Positions 26,484-40,700 of a DNA stretch of 64,000 bases are shown here, in pieces (within the stretch, counting starts at the first letter, position 1; every line of letters begins with the position of its first letter). A program made the translations under genes and the position numbers. The notes under the pieces are model-generated. The model worked only from the letters and a program-made list of their open reading frames with translations, did no database searches and was not told the origin of the DNA. Origin of the DNA: Litomosoides sigmodontis (Eukaryota; Nematoda; Chromadorea; Rhabditida; Onchocercidae). The stretch spans positions 8,289,823 through 8,353,822 of the forward strand of contig OY718803.1 in assembly GCA_963070105.1 (NCBI GenBank). Reading direction: 5' to 3'.

Positions 26484-27741
26484 ATGGTAATGTGTTGTAC
26501 GCGAGCAATTCAGAGGCTTTGCTCCTTTGCTGCAACATCGGAATCGCTATTCTCTCTAATGTACCGCAATATTGCTACGTCGGAATGCTTATTTGCCGGT
26601 ATGTTATGGATCTCATTTAGAACTTATAAGTGAGGCTGAAATTGAGCAACCGTAACTGTCGTAAAAATATTTTGATCTATGAAATAGCGTGGTTGTGAAT
26701 TTATACGTAGTGATGTCCATTCTACTTGTCCGAAACTTAAGAGATGTGCCACATTGTTTTTTTTTTTGTTTTATCTGACCATTCTACTCAGGTGAAGTGA
26801 ATTATGCTTAAGAAATTAAATCACTGTAAATGAGGACAGGTCATAGATATATATCATGTTCAAAAAATTATTGACAGATCGGTATTATACAAGAAAGCAC
26901 GAATGGGTCAGCATCGAAGGTAATACAGCGGTTGTTGGAATCAGTGATTTTGCGCAGGTTTAGTATTCTGATGGTTAGATTTGGTAAATTTGTTGGAGGG
27001 TTGATATTGTACAATGTTACATTTTGGAGGGAATTTTTGCGTAATGTTTTTGAGCAGTTAAGATGGCTTCATAATATTTCAGGTCATTCAACACTTCGTA
27101 TTATTCTATTAAACGGTAGAAGATATATAGATCAATAGTCGCACTAGTTCTGTTCAAAAAATTAGCGTGTGGTTTTCATTTAATGCTGAAAAATTACATT
27201 TTCAATCAAGTAATGGAAGTGTTTTCAGGCGGCACTTGGTGATATTGCTTATGTGGAACTGCCCGAAATCGGGAAAGAGCTACATGCAGGCGACTCAGCT
27301 GGAGCAGTGGAAAGTGTAAAAGCAGCTTCAGATATCTATTCACCTATTTCTGGAACAGTTATGGAAAAGAACATCGAAGTCGAAAGCACTCCGTCATTGA
27401 TAAACAAGTCTCCCCTTGATAAAGGCATGTTTGAAGATAAAGATGTCTTTCCTTTATTCACTCAGGGAACTCAAACTTCGATAATATTTAATTAGATATT
27501 GGGAATAACTGCATTTGATTTTAAGTTAGCAAAAATGAGACATGTTGCAAGAAAAACTTGGATGGATGACTCCTTGATAAAAATAAATTGAAGCGTTTGA
27601 TTAAGCTTCAATAAAAACAATGTAATTTCAGGTTGGTTGTACAAATTGAAGGTGAAGGATGCAAGTGAACTGAAAGAACTGATGGATGAGGCAGCTTACA
27701 AATCATTCAACAAAGTAGGAGAACAAGAAGCTGCTGTTTAA
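26484..27741 (+). CDS. GCSH: Glycine cleavage system H protein, mitochondrial
   Basis: Lipoyl carrier that shuttles the aminomethyl group between the P, T and L proteins of the mitochondrial glycine cleavage system. Exons: 26484-26598, 26878-26957, 27229-27424, 27632-27741. The N-terminal residues are Arg/Ser/Cys-rich with few acidic residues, as in a mitochondrial presequence. The H domain shows [33 protein letters not shown] and the lipoyl-lysine site [11 protein letters not shown]; the last exon begins [10 protein letters not shown]. Exon 3 must end after DK plus one base (AAAG) to continue into GWLYK, which makes the donor GCATGT rather than GT: an apparent GC-AG intron. Length is about 166 residues, normal for the family. 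An AATAAA lies about 140 bp after the stop. Confidence 0.95.
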
Positions 27742-28676
27742 CCATCCAATTGTCAATAGTTTTTAGTTCATAACTGCTGCCATTTCACACTCCTTAGCGT
27801 TTGTTAGTATATCTTCAGAATTAAGTGAACATTACAATAATACACTTGAAATTCATGATGTAGTTGTGAATCTTTTGTAAACTAAATAAATGAGAATAAT
27901 TAAAGAATTAGAACATTTTTGAAATATCTTTACTAGTAATAGTTTATCAATGGCCAATCTATATTTTGTTTTTGAAAGTATTAAGTAATTAAATCTCCAA
28001 TGTTCAATTTGGACTGATGAACGTAGCGTGGTAGATCTTGTTGTTTCGCGTTTGCGTTTTGTATCCAACTATTCGTCTTATTAGAATGTATAATTTTAGG
28101 ATTGAAATAATTTGTTTACTTTTACGTCTGGTATTTTTTACTCTGTTTTGTTTTTCCAAGTAGCAAATCATAGCAGAGTTTTCACATCAAATGGGCTTCC
28201 TTTTTTCTTTCTGTTGACCTTGATTTTGCAAATACGCATGTATATCATGCGTATTAATGAATCCATTGCGGGTTTTGAGTTATAATTCCAGTTTCTCCAC
28301 ATGTTTATTATTGTTACTAACAAATTTATTCTTTAAATAGCTCTTTAAATCGTTTCATTTTCTTTTTTTTCTAGAAATTCATATAAATATACCGAAAAAA
28401 AATTATCTATAATAAATCACAGTTAGGTTTAAAAAATTTACTAAAATTAGTTTATCTTACTTTTGGATAGCTTTTCAATCATTTCTTTTAAAGCAAAATG
28501 CTCACCGACTCATGAACAATTTGCTATTAATACCTGCCGTCACATTTTATTTTCACATATTTCACATCAAATTTCTTGATTTAAAAAAATGAATTGAAAA
28601 TAATACTGCAAGTAGTACAAGCCTTTTGAAACTTTCCTTCCTTTTGACAATTATTCATTAATTTTTGCATTTAATG
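27742..28676. other. Convergent intergenic region
   Basis: AT-rich DNA between the GCSH and CEH-8 3' ends. No exon recognised. Confidence 0.5.
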
Positions 28677-31600
28677 TTAAATAATCATATTAGAATAGAT
28701 GTTCTTCTGTTCGTTATGCACTCCTCCTTGTAGGTCAATATCAGGAAACGATGGTGTAGCACTAATTCCGGAACTTGTTATGCCTGTATAGGTATTTGAT
28801 GTAGGCGCTGCTGTTGGTAGGTATCCGAAGCAGAATGATGAAGGTGGTTTCATAACCTAGAAAAACAAATGAGTTACACTTACAAATTAAGGCAGTTATT
28901 AGTGACACCTCTATCTCATCCCAAATCATATCAAAGAAGTGTATGAAAAAGAAGAACAATTTGAAGTCACAAATGAACCAAATTTAAAGAAAAAAAAGGC
29001 AAACCTCAAATTTTCAATTTCAACTGTGTGAAAGCGATTAGTATGCTAGCATGTGTAAATGCTATACCAACAAATAATTCCAAAACCCTATGCAAATTTG
29101 CAGACTAAAATATTTACCTTCGAAAAGCTTTAAAATTATGCTCATTTAGTATGCTAATAAAATTCCACTTAAAACTGCGGTGAGATCAAAGATTGAGGAG
29201 TAGTAGAAATGTGGAAAGTATGCCGATCAACAGGGAGATAAACTTCCAGGTATCAACCAAATGGCTTGCAAACACACACACACACATACGCATAGGAGTG
29301 GATGAAAAGCCTAAACTCTAAACTTCCGGAAGAAGAGAAACAGTAAATGAAAGTGGAGAAAAGTAAACGATGAAAGGATAGTAATGATGGAAGAAGCAAT
29401 TGACCATATCTGGGCCCGGTAGACCGCTTGATTGCGGGACGAATGGATGCATCAGACCGGAAAAATCATCAGGATGTGTCATCCATGTCCAAGACGGTAT
29501 TCCTGGTGTACCCTGTCGCACAGGTGGTAAGTCGGCAATTGCATTGCTTTCTGCCTTATCTTGACGACGCCATTTGGCACGTCGATTTTGAAACCAGACC
29601 TAAAAACGTTTGTTTTTTTGTTTGCTTAACTTCGATATGTTGGATAGCAATCAATTAGCTGAAAAATTCCTCCCACTTTTCAATTGTTTAATTTCTGACT
29701 TAATTCAAGTGTCTTCAACTTTCATTGTATGACTCGATGATGCATTGTTATTTGTCGAAGAGTAGTTGTTTTTAAAGAAATATATTTGTGGCGGTGCTAT
29801 CCTTCGTAAAGTAAAATAGCACCTGTACCGCAACTATGCACATTTCAGATGATTTGGTTGCTTTAAATTAAAATTTTGCAAAATTCGTTCAATTCTTCCT
29901 AATTGAACGCAATGTTCAAAATGTTATTTTTTCACAATTTTTAAGTGTCAAAGGCAGTTGTCAGTTCAACGGCTACTTTTTGTTCCTTTTGCGGATATAA
30001 TTTCGGGGAATTTATCGGTGGTAATTGGGATTAGCAACCGGTCTTAATGGGAGTTAGGAGGAAGAGAAGTCTGGAAGGCCCGAAAAGATTTGTCATTATG
30101 TCATTGTTTTGGTGCTGGGAAGTGATGTGCTGGTGAAGGAAAAATGGCAATTAGAGCTGACAGTTTGAAGGGATGAAATTTGAGATTATTTCGTACTCTT
30201 TCACAAACGACCACTTCAGGACTAATTAACGAGCCGAGACAAGCAAGACAAGCTGATTACCCCTCTCCTAAAAGGTCATCCATATCGTCTAAAAACCATG
30301 AACATTTAATTCTCATAAAAACTAGAGTACTTACAGTTCTACAACCCTGGTTAATCCATTTTGATTTCCGATTAAAAACGGAATTCAAGACTTTCAACGG
30401 TGACGGAAATTTCCAGATTACTAAAGTTGTTAAAGTTAAATAGTTTCTGGAGATATATTCTGAAGGCAATATAACGTTTCAGTGCAATATTCTTTTCAAC
30501 ATCTATTCTTTTGATTAAAGTTTTCTGGAAATTTGAAACACTTCTTTTCCTAAATTTTTCTTTATTGACATCCGTTTCTATGGAACTACTGAACAACTTT
30601 TAATTCTTCGGTTTTTTAAGGATTGAGAAAGGTAAAAATTAAACTAAACCGAAATACATATATAATTTAGTGTAGCATATGAAAAGAGTAGTTAACCTGA
30701 ACACGAACTTCAGGAAGTTTCACTTTTTGCGCCAGCAGCTAAAATAAAAGATTTTTAGTATAAAATTTGAAATATCAAAAATTATCTAAAAATGCAAAGA
30801 TTGACGACATGTAGTAATTTTTCTTTTGAAGTCTTTTCGCTGAAAGTTATCGTTTGCAACATTTCAGTGCTCAAAAATTTCTCAAATGGAAACAGCGTGA
30901 ATTTCGATTAAATTCATCAAATTAATCAAAATTAAAAGGAAAGCTCTCAAAATCCTACCTCTCTAGCGTAAACATCCGGATAATGGCACCTCTCGAACGC
31001 CTGCTCCAATTCATGAAGTTGAAATGTGGTGAATGTGGTCCTATTGCGCCTTTGTTTCTTCGATTCCCTAAAATGAGCATTTCCCGAACTTTCTCAATAA
31101 AAACACAACATGAAATTGCTACTGTCCTGTTTTTCAACTTACTTATACTCAACATTGTAATTAAATACAGGAATTCCATTTCTCTTTCGAAACAAATAAT
31201 GTCGTGCAAACTCTTCCGATACAATTACTGTAAAAGTTTCTGCTATGTCCCTCTTGCATATTTGAAAAAATATAATTGTTTTTTTTAAAGTATATTTTCA
31301 AGTATAAGTATATATAAGTAGGTATTTGAAATAAAATAATACGCATTTAAGTATGTTTTAGTAATTGCAAATAGCAGCTAATGATAAGTCGGTGACAATT
31401 GCACCTCATGGGAAAGTATTCTCTAAGAATAAATTATAAGAGCGTAGTTAAAATAAAAGTAAAAGTAGTTAAGAATTGAAATTTTTAAATTTTAATTAAA
31501 AATTTATTCAAACTTTTACTTAGATTTAATTCATTTTCATATTAATATTTGTAAAAATTTTGAATATATGAAAATTCTAACAATTAATTAGATGATTTCT

Positions 31601-32092
31601 TCATTGTGTGCCAAAACTGATTAACTAACCTGTCTCGACGTCTACCTCCATCGCTATGCTGTTGATGAGTTCCTGATGCTACTGGTAAAGTGATCAATTC
31701 CGGAATTTTTATATTCCCATGCTGCACTTCTAAAATTATCCTTCTCATCTGTATGACATTTGCATTCGCTTGATGTATGAACCTATGAAATTAAGAAGGA
31801 AAGAGATTCATTGTCGAATCGATGAAGTGCCATCAACTATGCTATCAAACAATCAACAAGACAAAAATGGCATCCACAAAAATTGAATTGAAAAGTTCTT
31901 GAGTGAGGAATGGAATGATAACCGACCATTTCGTTGTATCAGCGACCTAATGGAGTGATGATGATGATGATAATGTTGATGATTAGTTGTATTGCTGGTT
32001 AATAAAGCAGTACTAGAAGTAGTAGTAATAGTAGTACTACTACTACTACTACTAGTAGTACTGCTACTACTACCGCACAACACATCCATCAT
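28677..32092 (-). CDS. ceh-8: Paired-like homeobox transcription factor, RAX / CEH-8 type
   Basis: Nuclear DNA-binding regulator, by family a neuronal or sensory fate factor. Exons in transcript order: 32092-31947, 31782-31630, 31067-30959, 30738-30697, 29599-29405, 28856-28677; all phases join, giving 274 codons plus stop. Exon 1 encodes a low-complexity Ser/Thr run and a His stretch (HQHYHHHHH). The homeodomain is complete: [20 protein letters not shown] in exon 3, [10 protein letters not shown] in the 42-bp exon 4 and [15 protein letters not shown] in exon 5, with Gln at position 50. Introns fall within helix 2 and at the conserved 46/47 site. [20 protein letters not shown] matches RAX better than other paired-like classes. 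No paired domain or octapeptide was seen. The assignment to ceh-8 rests on motif similarity. Confidence 0.93.
32015..32073. repeat. Coding trinucleotide microsatellite with inverted units
   Basis: AGT/ACT triplets inside ceh-8 exon 1, encoding Ser/Thr runs. AGTAGT units sit on both sides of a run of ACTACT units, so the segment can fold back on itself. Confidence 0.85.
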
Positions 32093-33524
32093 TTAGCAAC
32101 CATAATCATCCTCATTGCTGTGCGCCACGCATTTGCATGTCACAAACGTCACATCACTTCATGGATACGGTAGAGCTGAGAGGGAGAGGCGGAGGCGAAT
32201 TATTCTATTGGTTATTCTAAAGTAATGAGGGAGAAGAACGATGCCATCAGAGAAGTGAACTATTTTGAAAAATGCAAATTCGATTATCGATGTGTTGTAG
32301 TGAGGAGGACATTTTGTCAAAATTGTTCATCTTAGTTTTTAGCGGTGGTGCATCATCAATTAGTGGTAGAGATGGTGAAAGAGCACGAGAATGGAGGAGG
32401 GAAGGAAGTGAAAATGTTATCGTACCTGTTAAAATGGATTTGTTCCTCACACTTAATGGATTCATTCATTCCATAGGTGGGAGGAGGAGAGGAGAAGAGT
32501 GAAATGAGGTAGGTAAATTGACATTTAAAAATTCTTAATGATAAAATTTTCACTACATTTCTTCGTTGAACGATATTACTGTATCATTTATCATTTTCAT
32601 TTCTTGTGTACTTGGATGATTTTTTTCTGTGATGGAATTAATTTTATTGATTTCGTTTTTTTTTTCAGATATACATGGATAACGTGAGTGAAAAGTAAGT
32701 GATTGAGTGATTGAGTAATAGTTTAAAGTGTATGTAAGTTGGAAAGAAAATTGTAAAGATATTATTTTGTCGATTGGAAATTTTTTTTTTATAGCAATTA
32801 TTAGTAAAAAAAAAATTTATAATGCGTCTATATTATGATGGTTCAAAGGGAAAGATGAATTCAGAGAAGTAATATTTTTTAATTCAGTAATTTAAGGATT
32901 ATTCTAGTAGAATTCTACGGCTATCCCAATACATTTTATACTGCAATTGCAAGTTTGAATCCAATAGGAACTAATAAATTTCTCAAAACACATTTAACTG
33001 ATACTGAGAACGATTTCAGTAGTGCAGCAAAGCTACAATGCGCAAAACGAAATGCGTAATTAGGAAACTCTGATAAACCAAAACTTAGCTTATCACAATT
33101 ATTGGTAATGAAAGGATTTTTTTTCGTTTGATCTGAAATTCATCAATTGCCATCAGAAACGTGATCGCGATCGTAACTTCCGTCAGCCATACGACTCACA
33201 ATTATCGAAGGAGAAAAAAAACCTCTTTTTAAGTTTCTATTTTTTTTAAACTCAGTTTCTCGGAATTATTTATCTTTTTTCTTTCCAGTCCATTAGATAG
33301 TTAATGAAAATTTCTACGTGTTTTCATAAAAATTGCAATTGAATGTATTTCACGAAATTGAGTAACATCAATTGCTCTGCAAGAGCTGGGAAATTAAATG
33401 ATATGAAATGATTTTGGAATTGATGACACGCTTTCCAGATATCAATCTTATTCTAAATTCAAATCGATGTTCACATCAACGGTTGAAGCGGAAGAGAAAA
33501 TGGAAGATTAATTGAGCATGCTAC
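32093..33524. other. Region upstream of ceh-8
   Basis: Non-coding AT-rich DNA that should contain the ceh-8 promoter. A few purine-rich GGAGG segments near 32390-32500 are present. No exon was supported. Confidence 0.45.
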
Positions 33525-34021
33525 CTGTGGAGGAACATAATCAAGGCTATCTATCGTAAATTCACCATATGTCGACCGATAATCCTCTGCAGCGCATCTT
33601 TTCAACAGTCTCGGACACCAGTGCAGAAGAATGGACAGAAGGTCAAAATTCGTCTAGCTTTCACGACACCAAGTAATTTCCCGGTAGCATCCCATGTTGC
33701 TTCAAGTCTCCCAGCGTTTTGATCTTACGGAGTGTGAAATCGAAGAACTCTTGACCACACTCTATCCTTTTTAATTCATCCCTCAACAGAGCAAAGCAGC
33801 AAACTATCTCATCACCTTCATTTTCTCTACAACTGGAAAAAATTCGTAAAATATTATCGAAGCGAAATATACTTCGATGATTACGCAACGGTTAAATAAT
33901 CACGTATGCAATCACGTGAATTAAATAAATTCCGAACGAGATTTTCAAACCAGAAACTACTCACGTCATATGCTAGCAGCAGAGGTTTTCCATTCATCAT
34001 CTTCAAGCACATTCCACAACG
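33525..34021 (-). pseudogene. Unrecognised coding island, frame broken
   Basis: Two exon-like blocks. 33965-34021 (TTTAG acceptor, GTGAGT donor) reads RCGMCLKMMNGKPLLLAYD. The block 33525-33832 starts after TTTTCCAG with GDEIVCCFALLRDEL and IECGQEFFDFTLRKIK, and ends PPQ before GTAGCA with EDYRSTYGEFTIDSLDYV. Between these ends the protein-like frame changes: after KIK the best frame moves to GRLEATWDATGKLLGVVKA, as if one A were lost from an A run, then changes again before the YGEF segment. I do not recognise the family. It lies just downstream of CCP1 on the same strand and may be a decaying gene. A 66-nt intron could rescue one of the two shifts, so a live gene is not excluded. Confidence 0.4.
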
Positions 34022-34741
34022 CTAAATGGAACAGAACATATGCATTTACTAGGACAAGCAAGCAAGCAAGCAACTGTAAGCACAAACAGCAAATGAATAA
34101 TCGAAACAAAAGTACACGTAAATGAATTCGTAGTATGACGCTTAGTATGGCATTAGCGCAAGTGTTTGGCGTCGTTGAAGAAATTAAAATATGTACATTA
34201 GCTGAGCAAAAAAATTTTTTCGACTTCTTGCTTTGCAATAAAATTAATATTTGCGTCATAACATCCCTAACAGAGAATCAACTTAAGATTTAGTTGTAAC
34301 TCAGAGAGCCAAGCAAATTGAGAAATTCAATTTGATAGCAGGGCTCGTTGGATGATGGCTAAATGGAACAAAATGCGTATGACTAGGGAAATTTTGAAAT
34401 TTAACTGAAATAATAATGAAACAATGATAAATCCATAATGAGAACAGTGATGACAGTATTTTTCTTAAACTTCAACTGCAATTTAATTTAAGGAAGTCAT
34501 ATGAATCGATTAATCTGCGGAGAATAAAGGTGCTATAAAATATGATACCTGTTTAAGCATGAAGAAGTATAAGTTTGAGATTCAGAATTCCTACATTTAT
34601 TTCTCGTATTTGAAACTAACGAACGTGTCGTGTTTGTTCAGGTGTTTATATGCAGTTTTTCATCAAATACACGTTTAGAAACAATCAATAAGGTACATAA
34701 TAAAGTAATGTGCAAGTTTTTGATTCGATTATTTTTCACAA

Positions 34742-37700
34742 TTACTTCGAATTATCATCAACACCGTTTTGCTGATTTTGATCGGAAGAGTTATTATCGT
34801 TCTTCAAGTAGCTAAGTGTTTTGCATAGTTGTTTACCTATTTCCATTAGGTGCTCAGTATTTACCTAAAAATTGAGCAAAGCAATATTTCGAACTCAATT
34901 TGATACGCTAAACGACAACATATCTGCTCCTCTCTCACTGTTAATAACAAAACAGTAGTCAAAGAAATTGATCAAATTTTACCGTGCGAGACTAAATGAT
35001 TCAATGCAATCGTAAACAGATCATTTTTTTAATATCACCCGATGCATTAGTAAGTGGCCATTTTTTAATGTAGAAAAAGAATGATTTCCAGTAAAACGGA
35101 AATGATTAATTTTATTACTAAAAATAATAATTATAGATAGTAATATTTTCTATTCAACGCATGTATTTCATAGAGCTTTACTTCCAGAATACTGACCTGG
35201 TAACCTTTCAAAGAACCGCAGTTGAAACCGCAGTAGGTAGATTCCAGGGTGTACGATCGAGTGATACCAAACTGTCGCCACATCGTTACACGAGCTGATG
35301 CTTCTTTGGTTTTAGTTATTTTGAACCGACAACTTGATAACGAAAAATAATTACATACCTATAAAAAAGTTTCCGTGACTTAAGAGAGCAAGCTGCTTAC
35401 TTATGTAAAATGCAGAAAATGTAGCAAAAATTTTGAATGCCTTAAAGCTTCTTGTTACAAAAAATTATGTTTTTACATGTATGATTAGCGTGGAGTATGT
35501 TTTCCATTTGACAAAATATCTCTAAATATACTTGTTGTAAAAGTAATGGAAGCGACATGAAATCATTTTTCCCCGGAAGCAAGCGATCCATAGCACGCCA
35601 TGACTTATCCGGATTATTTCCATAAAGAAAGAAATTAAAGCTATTAGAATGACCATGTAGATCGACAAACACAAATGGCTTCTTCCCGAGCACATCAACC
35701 TGAAATTTGCATTTCTTTGCTTCTCTTTTTCCCATGTCGCGCAAATATTTTTCAAAAATTTTGCTTCTCTTTTATAGTGCTAAAGTCAAACGGTTGTGTT
35801 ATAAGTTCTAAATTAATACGATCAATAATTTCGCAGGATTATTAATCCAACGTGCACGCTATGAACAAGCCCATGACAGAAGAAAACGGAAAGCTTACTA
35901 TATATTGCACAACAGCCTTGCTATGGTAAATAACAGGGTGCAATACTGATGAAGGTTGATCCCACGTTCGATTTAAATCTACACCAGCTAAGCTGCAACG
36001 ATGTGAGCCGTTTACCACCCCATCAACGTTCAACATTGGAATTAATTTAAATACGAACTGATCCCGAAGTTCTGCAGCTTTTTTATCATCACTCATCAAG
36101 AAATCCATAATACCTTAAAAAAGTTTTAATTTTATATATTCAAAGGTCCAACTTATTAAAGTTCACGACAACACGGTAAACGGATCTTTAAATTTGAGCT
36201 TCGCCTAAGCTACTTACATCTTTCAAGTAAAGTATAGTAGTCATTCGACTACGAAAGAAAATTACTTTCACAATATCGATTATAGACTAAAATTTCAGTT
36301 AAAACTGCTGTTATCTGCTTCGTTAAAAGCAAGCTTATTAATTAATTTAATAGGAAAAAAATGAGTAAAACATGAAAAAAAATTATTCCCAGTCCGCCAA
36401 CAACGTGCATCAAAATTCAAAGTCAGAAAAATAAATTATACTGTGAAGGGGATTTGAAATGAGAAGCGTTTTAAACCTCTCTTCTTTTGGACAAAATAAT
36501 AATTAAACTACATTCTACGTCTTCAGTGCTTTGAGCTCACCTAACATTTATGGATATAAAAAAATACCATGCATAATCCAACTTGTATTATTTTCTCCTG
36601 GATGCACTCTGGCACATAGCAATACAATTTGACGATCAACCAGCTGTTCCTTGGTACCATTAGCTGTCACTGTAAGCAGTGAAACAGTATTACCACCCAA
36701 TGATTTACACAGCTGATCATTACGAACATAAAATCGTCCCTCTTTACCATTTTTCCATAAATACCTTTCTATGGTAGCCTGAAATCATCAAAAGAGCTTT
36801 AAAAACTATATGACAATTATAGCACGCTTATTACCTGTCTTGCATTTTAGACAGCTAAGCAATACCAAAATTCATTCCGATGTTTATCACGTATCAAGTT
36901 AGCATCTAACTTTTCTCTTGAATGATCCTCCAATTCTCCATTTTTATAAATTATTTGACGAACCGCTAAACGCTAAACCCTTCCGAGTTCATTGCTCAGG
37001 CTTTCGCCGTTTCAGCACCTGAACTCTAATCTAACACTTTCAGTGCGAAAGATATGAAAAAATTACCTGAAGCATTGAATACGTGTACGGGAAATGATAG
37101 GCAATGTAACATACGTCAGCAGGATATTTGAACCTAATTGTGAAATAGAGCGAAAAGTGCTGTCTGAAAAATTGGAAAACTTCCCACAGACCTAAGTTCT
37201 GTCCTCTCTTTTGAAATTATGAACATCCTTTAATTGTCACCACACTAATTTTAATTTAACTTTTTAATTCCTATCGTGAGACATGACGACGTTAAGTAAG
37301 TGAAAGTAACTCGAATGAGAAGAGTTTGAATTGCTGAGATATCCGGCTGTGATAGGGTATAAATGTATTATACATTATTGCACTAGCAAATACTATGTAT
37401 TTATGTCACAGAGAGGAAATCTACTTTAAAATTTTGAGAACTAAAATACCTCGGAGCAGATCTGTTATTCAGTTTGTCACAATCGTTATGGATGAAAGCA
37501 TTACGACAGTAACGTACTGATGAACCTGCACGTATCCATTCAGGATTTCCTCGACAAGCCTCTGTGACTGAGAATAGCACTGGCTGCATACCTACAAACA
37601 GCTAGTTTTTCGAGTTATTCATGATCATTTTTCCTCTATTAATGACCTCTCAAACATTTTTAATTATCATTTAGAATCAAATTCTATTGCAGAACCTTAG

Positions 37701-40700
37701 CATCCCCATATTCGTAAAAAATTTGTTCCAAAAAGCATTTTTCAAAATAGGTATCTAATAAGTGGATAACGTCGGAACAAATCATTACCACGATTAAACA
37801 TAGATGTTTTTTTAAAGCAGTTAATAATTTCAAACATATAATCCACATCTGCTTCGTTATTGGAAACTTCGAAAAAGAACCACTGAAAGTGCGGACGTAA
37901 CTGGTTGACATCTGGTGATAATATCAACTGGTAATGCCAGTTATTTACCTAAAACAGTAATTGTCTTCCAAAAGATGAATTTTCATGCCAACGAATAAAT
38001 AGATTTTTAAATAACTGAAAACAGTACTTGAATGGCTCGTCTCAAATTTCCACCTTCAAATCGACTCTCAAACAGCAAGTGATTATTCTTGCGATTCATT
38101 TTGCCAATCCTGGATGAAGAAATGCAAGCAATTCAGTGCCACTACTATATTAAAGATTGTATTAAAGACTATGTTAAAGTTATGTGTCGTCGTTGTACTG
38201 CTACACCTTTCCATCGATGAGATTAAGATTCCAAATGTTAACTTATGGACAAAAAATTGAACAGTAAGTGCACACATAAGAGTAAAATCAAGGAATTAGT
38301 TATTTGAATAATACCGATTCTCATCATCGTTTCCAATTGTTTCCGAGGATGTAAAGTTTTCAGTTTTATTACAAATCAAACAATCCAAATCATATACAGT
38401 ACGAGCAGGGAATGATGATTCATTTGCAAAATGTGCTATATCTTTTTCCAGTGAATTCCTTAAAGCATCAAACTGGTTATTTGCTTTATGGTTTTTTTTA
38501 ATCGATTTCAGAAATAATTACGGTGAGTTGATTGATAAAACTATAAATTTCAATTTTGAAACTAATTTGAAATGGAACGCCGATAACGAATTGGGTCGGG
38601 AATATTTACGAAAAAAACTGTTTTTGACAGAAATTGAAAGATTAAAAATTAATTACATTTAACAATTCTAATTTTTTACAAATGTTAGTTCGTAACTTAT
38701 TCCATACCGTTTTGAACCATTCTTTGTCAGTGGTTGTAAAACAGAATGTAACTTAGTTGGAAAGATTGTTGCTGGATAGGCAATTTTTATAAAAACTGAT
38801 GGCGACTTCGTTTTCTGCAATTTAACACAACAACTGTGCACTCCGGGATAGCTGATGTACACGAGTTTTATTGACAACTTGACGTTGAAACTTTAAGTAA
38901 CAATAATTACAAAGCCAACACGACTACTTTCAATTTTCATTTAGGGAATTTGAAACGAAAATGAGTTAAAGGAATCGGTCACAATACTTACTCTTGCGGC
39001 TTTCGTTACTAAATCAGCAAAAATTTTCCCTGACTTGTCTAAATTTGTCCTCACTGGAGACGATCCTACGATGGAAGTTCTTTGAAAAAATTCAGTGAAA
39101 AAACGGAAGCAGTCATCGGCTAGTTCAGTTAATGAAAGATGATGGAGGAAGTTCGTAGACGTTGAAAACGACTTATCACTGTCACGCATCTGTGCTATTG
39201 TAAACAGTGCTTCATCATCATCCCCACCACCATCTTCATCTGTAACTACCCAACTAATCAAAATATTGTATTTAAATTAAAATCCTACACTTAAATAACT
39301 CTAATACTTATTATTTTAAATTTGAAGCAACAACACTAACACTCTTTGTCCACTAACAATTATCAAGCTTTACAGTGTCGAACTTTACTTTTTATTTAGT
39401 TCTATTGCACTGAAACCTTTATCCAGTTCAACCAGAATAGTCCTACGATAACGAACTATGAAACTTAATTTATACAAATCGAATTATCTCTGATACTCAG
39501 ACCTACATTAGGCTTAGTGATACACACTCCTTTCATGATTATTGAAATTACTACTATCATCCAGCTAGGTAAAACTCTTAGTCCACCGCTAGTTTTACAT
39601 TCAAAGAAAAAATTTTGAGACAAGACTCCCATTGTACCGCTTCCCTAGACATCACCATAAGACAACAAGTTTCATATGATTAATCATTTGCTAAGTGAAA
39701 TAAATGAAAATAAAGCATACCGCTACTCTGAGTAGATTCGTCCTGCCGAATTCCAGAAGTACCTAAGAAACTTTCTCGAGTTTCCCTGTTACGTGACCTA
39801 AGAGTAGGATTACTGAGGAACATAAATATAATGAAATCTCGAAACGAATTAAAAATGAAAGATGTGATGCTACAGGGAGTGATTTCATTTTTTTTTTGTT
39901 TGTTTGAAATGTGGTGCTGCAAGGGAGAGAATTTAATATGCATACCGAGAACACTGTTGTTGTGCATCGCTGTGGATTTCTTTAGGAAGGGGGAAAATGA
40001 TTGGCGGTGGCGTGGATGAGGGTATCGGGAATGGACGAAGCGGTAAGCAACTCATACACAGCGCACGTAACGATTCCTGCAATACATCTTTTTTGGAACT
40101 CACATGGTAATATCTCATCAAATCAGTAGATTTTCAAAAATTTGCTGAAAAAAATCAGTGTAGTTCAGAAAAGCGAGGTATGATTTAAAACTAATTAGGT
40201 TGAAAATTTAACCTCAATTGAAGTTTCCCCGTGAAAGTTACATTAGAAATGCAGGAAAATTAAGCAAAAGAGAAGAGAAGAACGGAAGTGTTCAGCATTT
40301 CGAAGTATTAAAAAAACCTCCTTGATAGACGAACATTAAATTAAAAATATTTTTGTTAAAGATCGTCTACCACATTTCTCATAACTACTGCTGCTCATTT
40401 TACACATTGTTTTAAAGATCACACCAACTAGGATTGAACATACAGATCTTTGAATCTTTTATATCAAAACAAGGAAAACAAGTTGTAAAAAGTGAAAAAC
40501 AAAAAAAAAAACAGACAGGCACTTGAAACACATCGAAGCTAACTTTGATTGATGGATTGATGGAAGAGATCAGTTCAAAATACACACGCCAATTTGAAAT
40601 GAATCTCACACAAACCCATACACCAGACACAACGGCGCCAATAAATAAAAATGCTCAACGACATAAAATGTATTATTTAGTGGTTGAATTGTTAAAGTTT

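Noticed and set aside
32247..32553. Overlapping short ORFs upstream of ceh-8
   Set aside because: Purine-rich sequence is open on both strands; neither strand shows splice-consistent coding structure.
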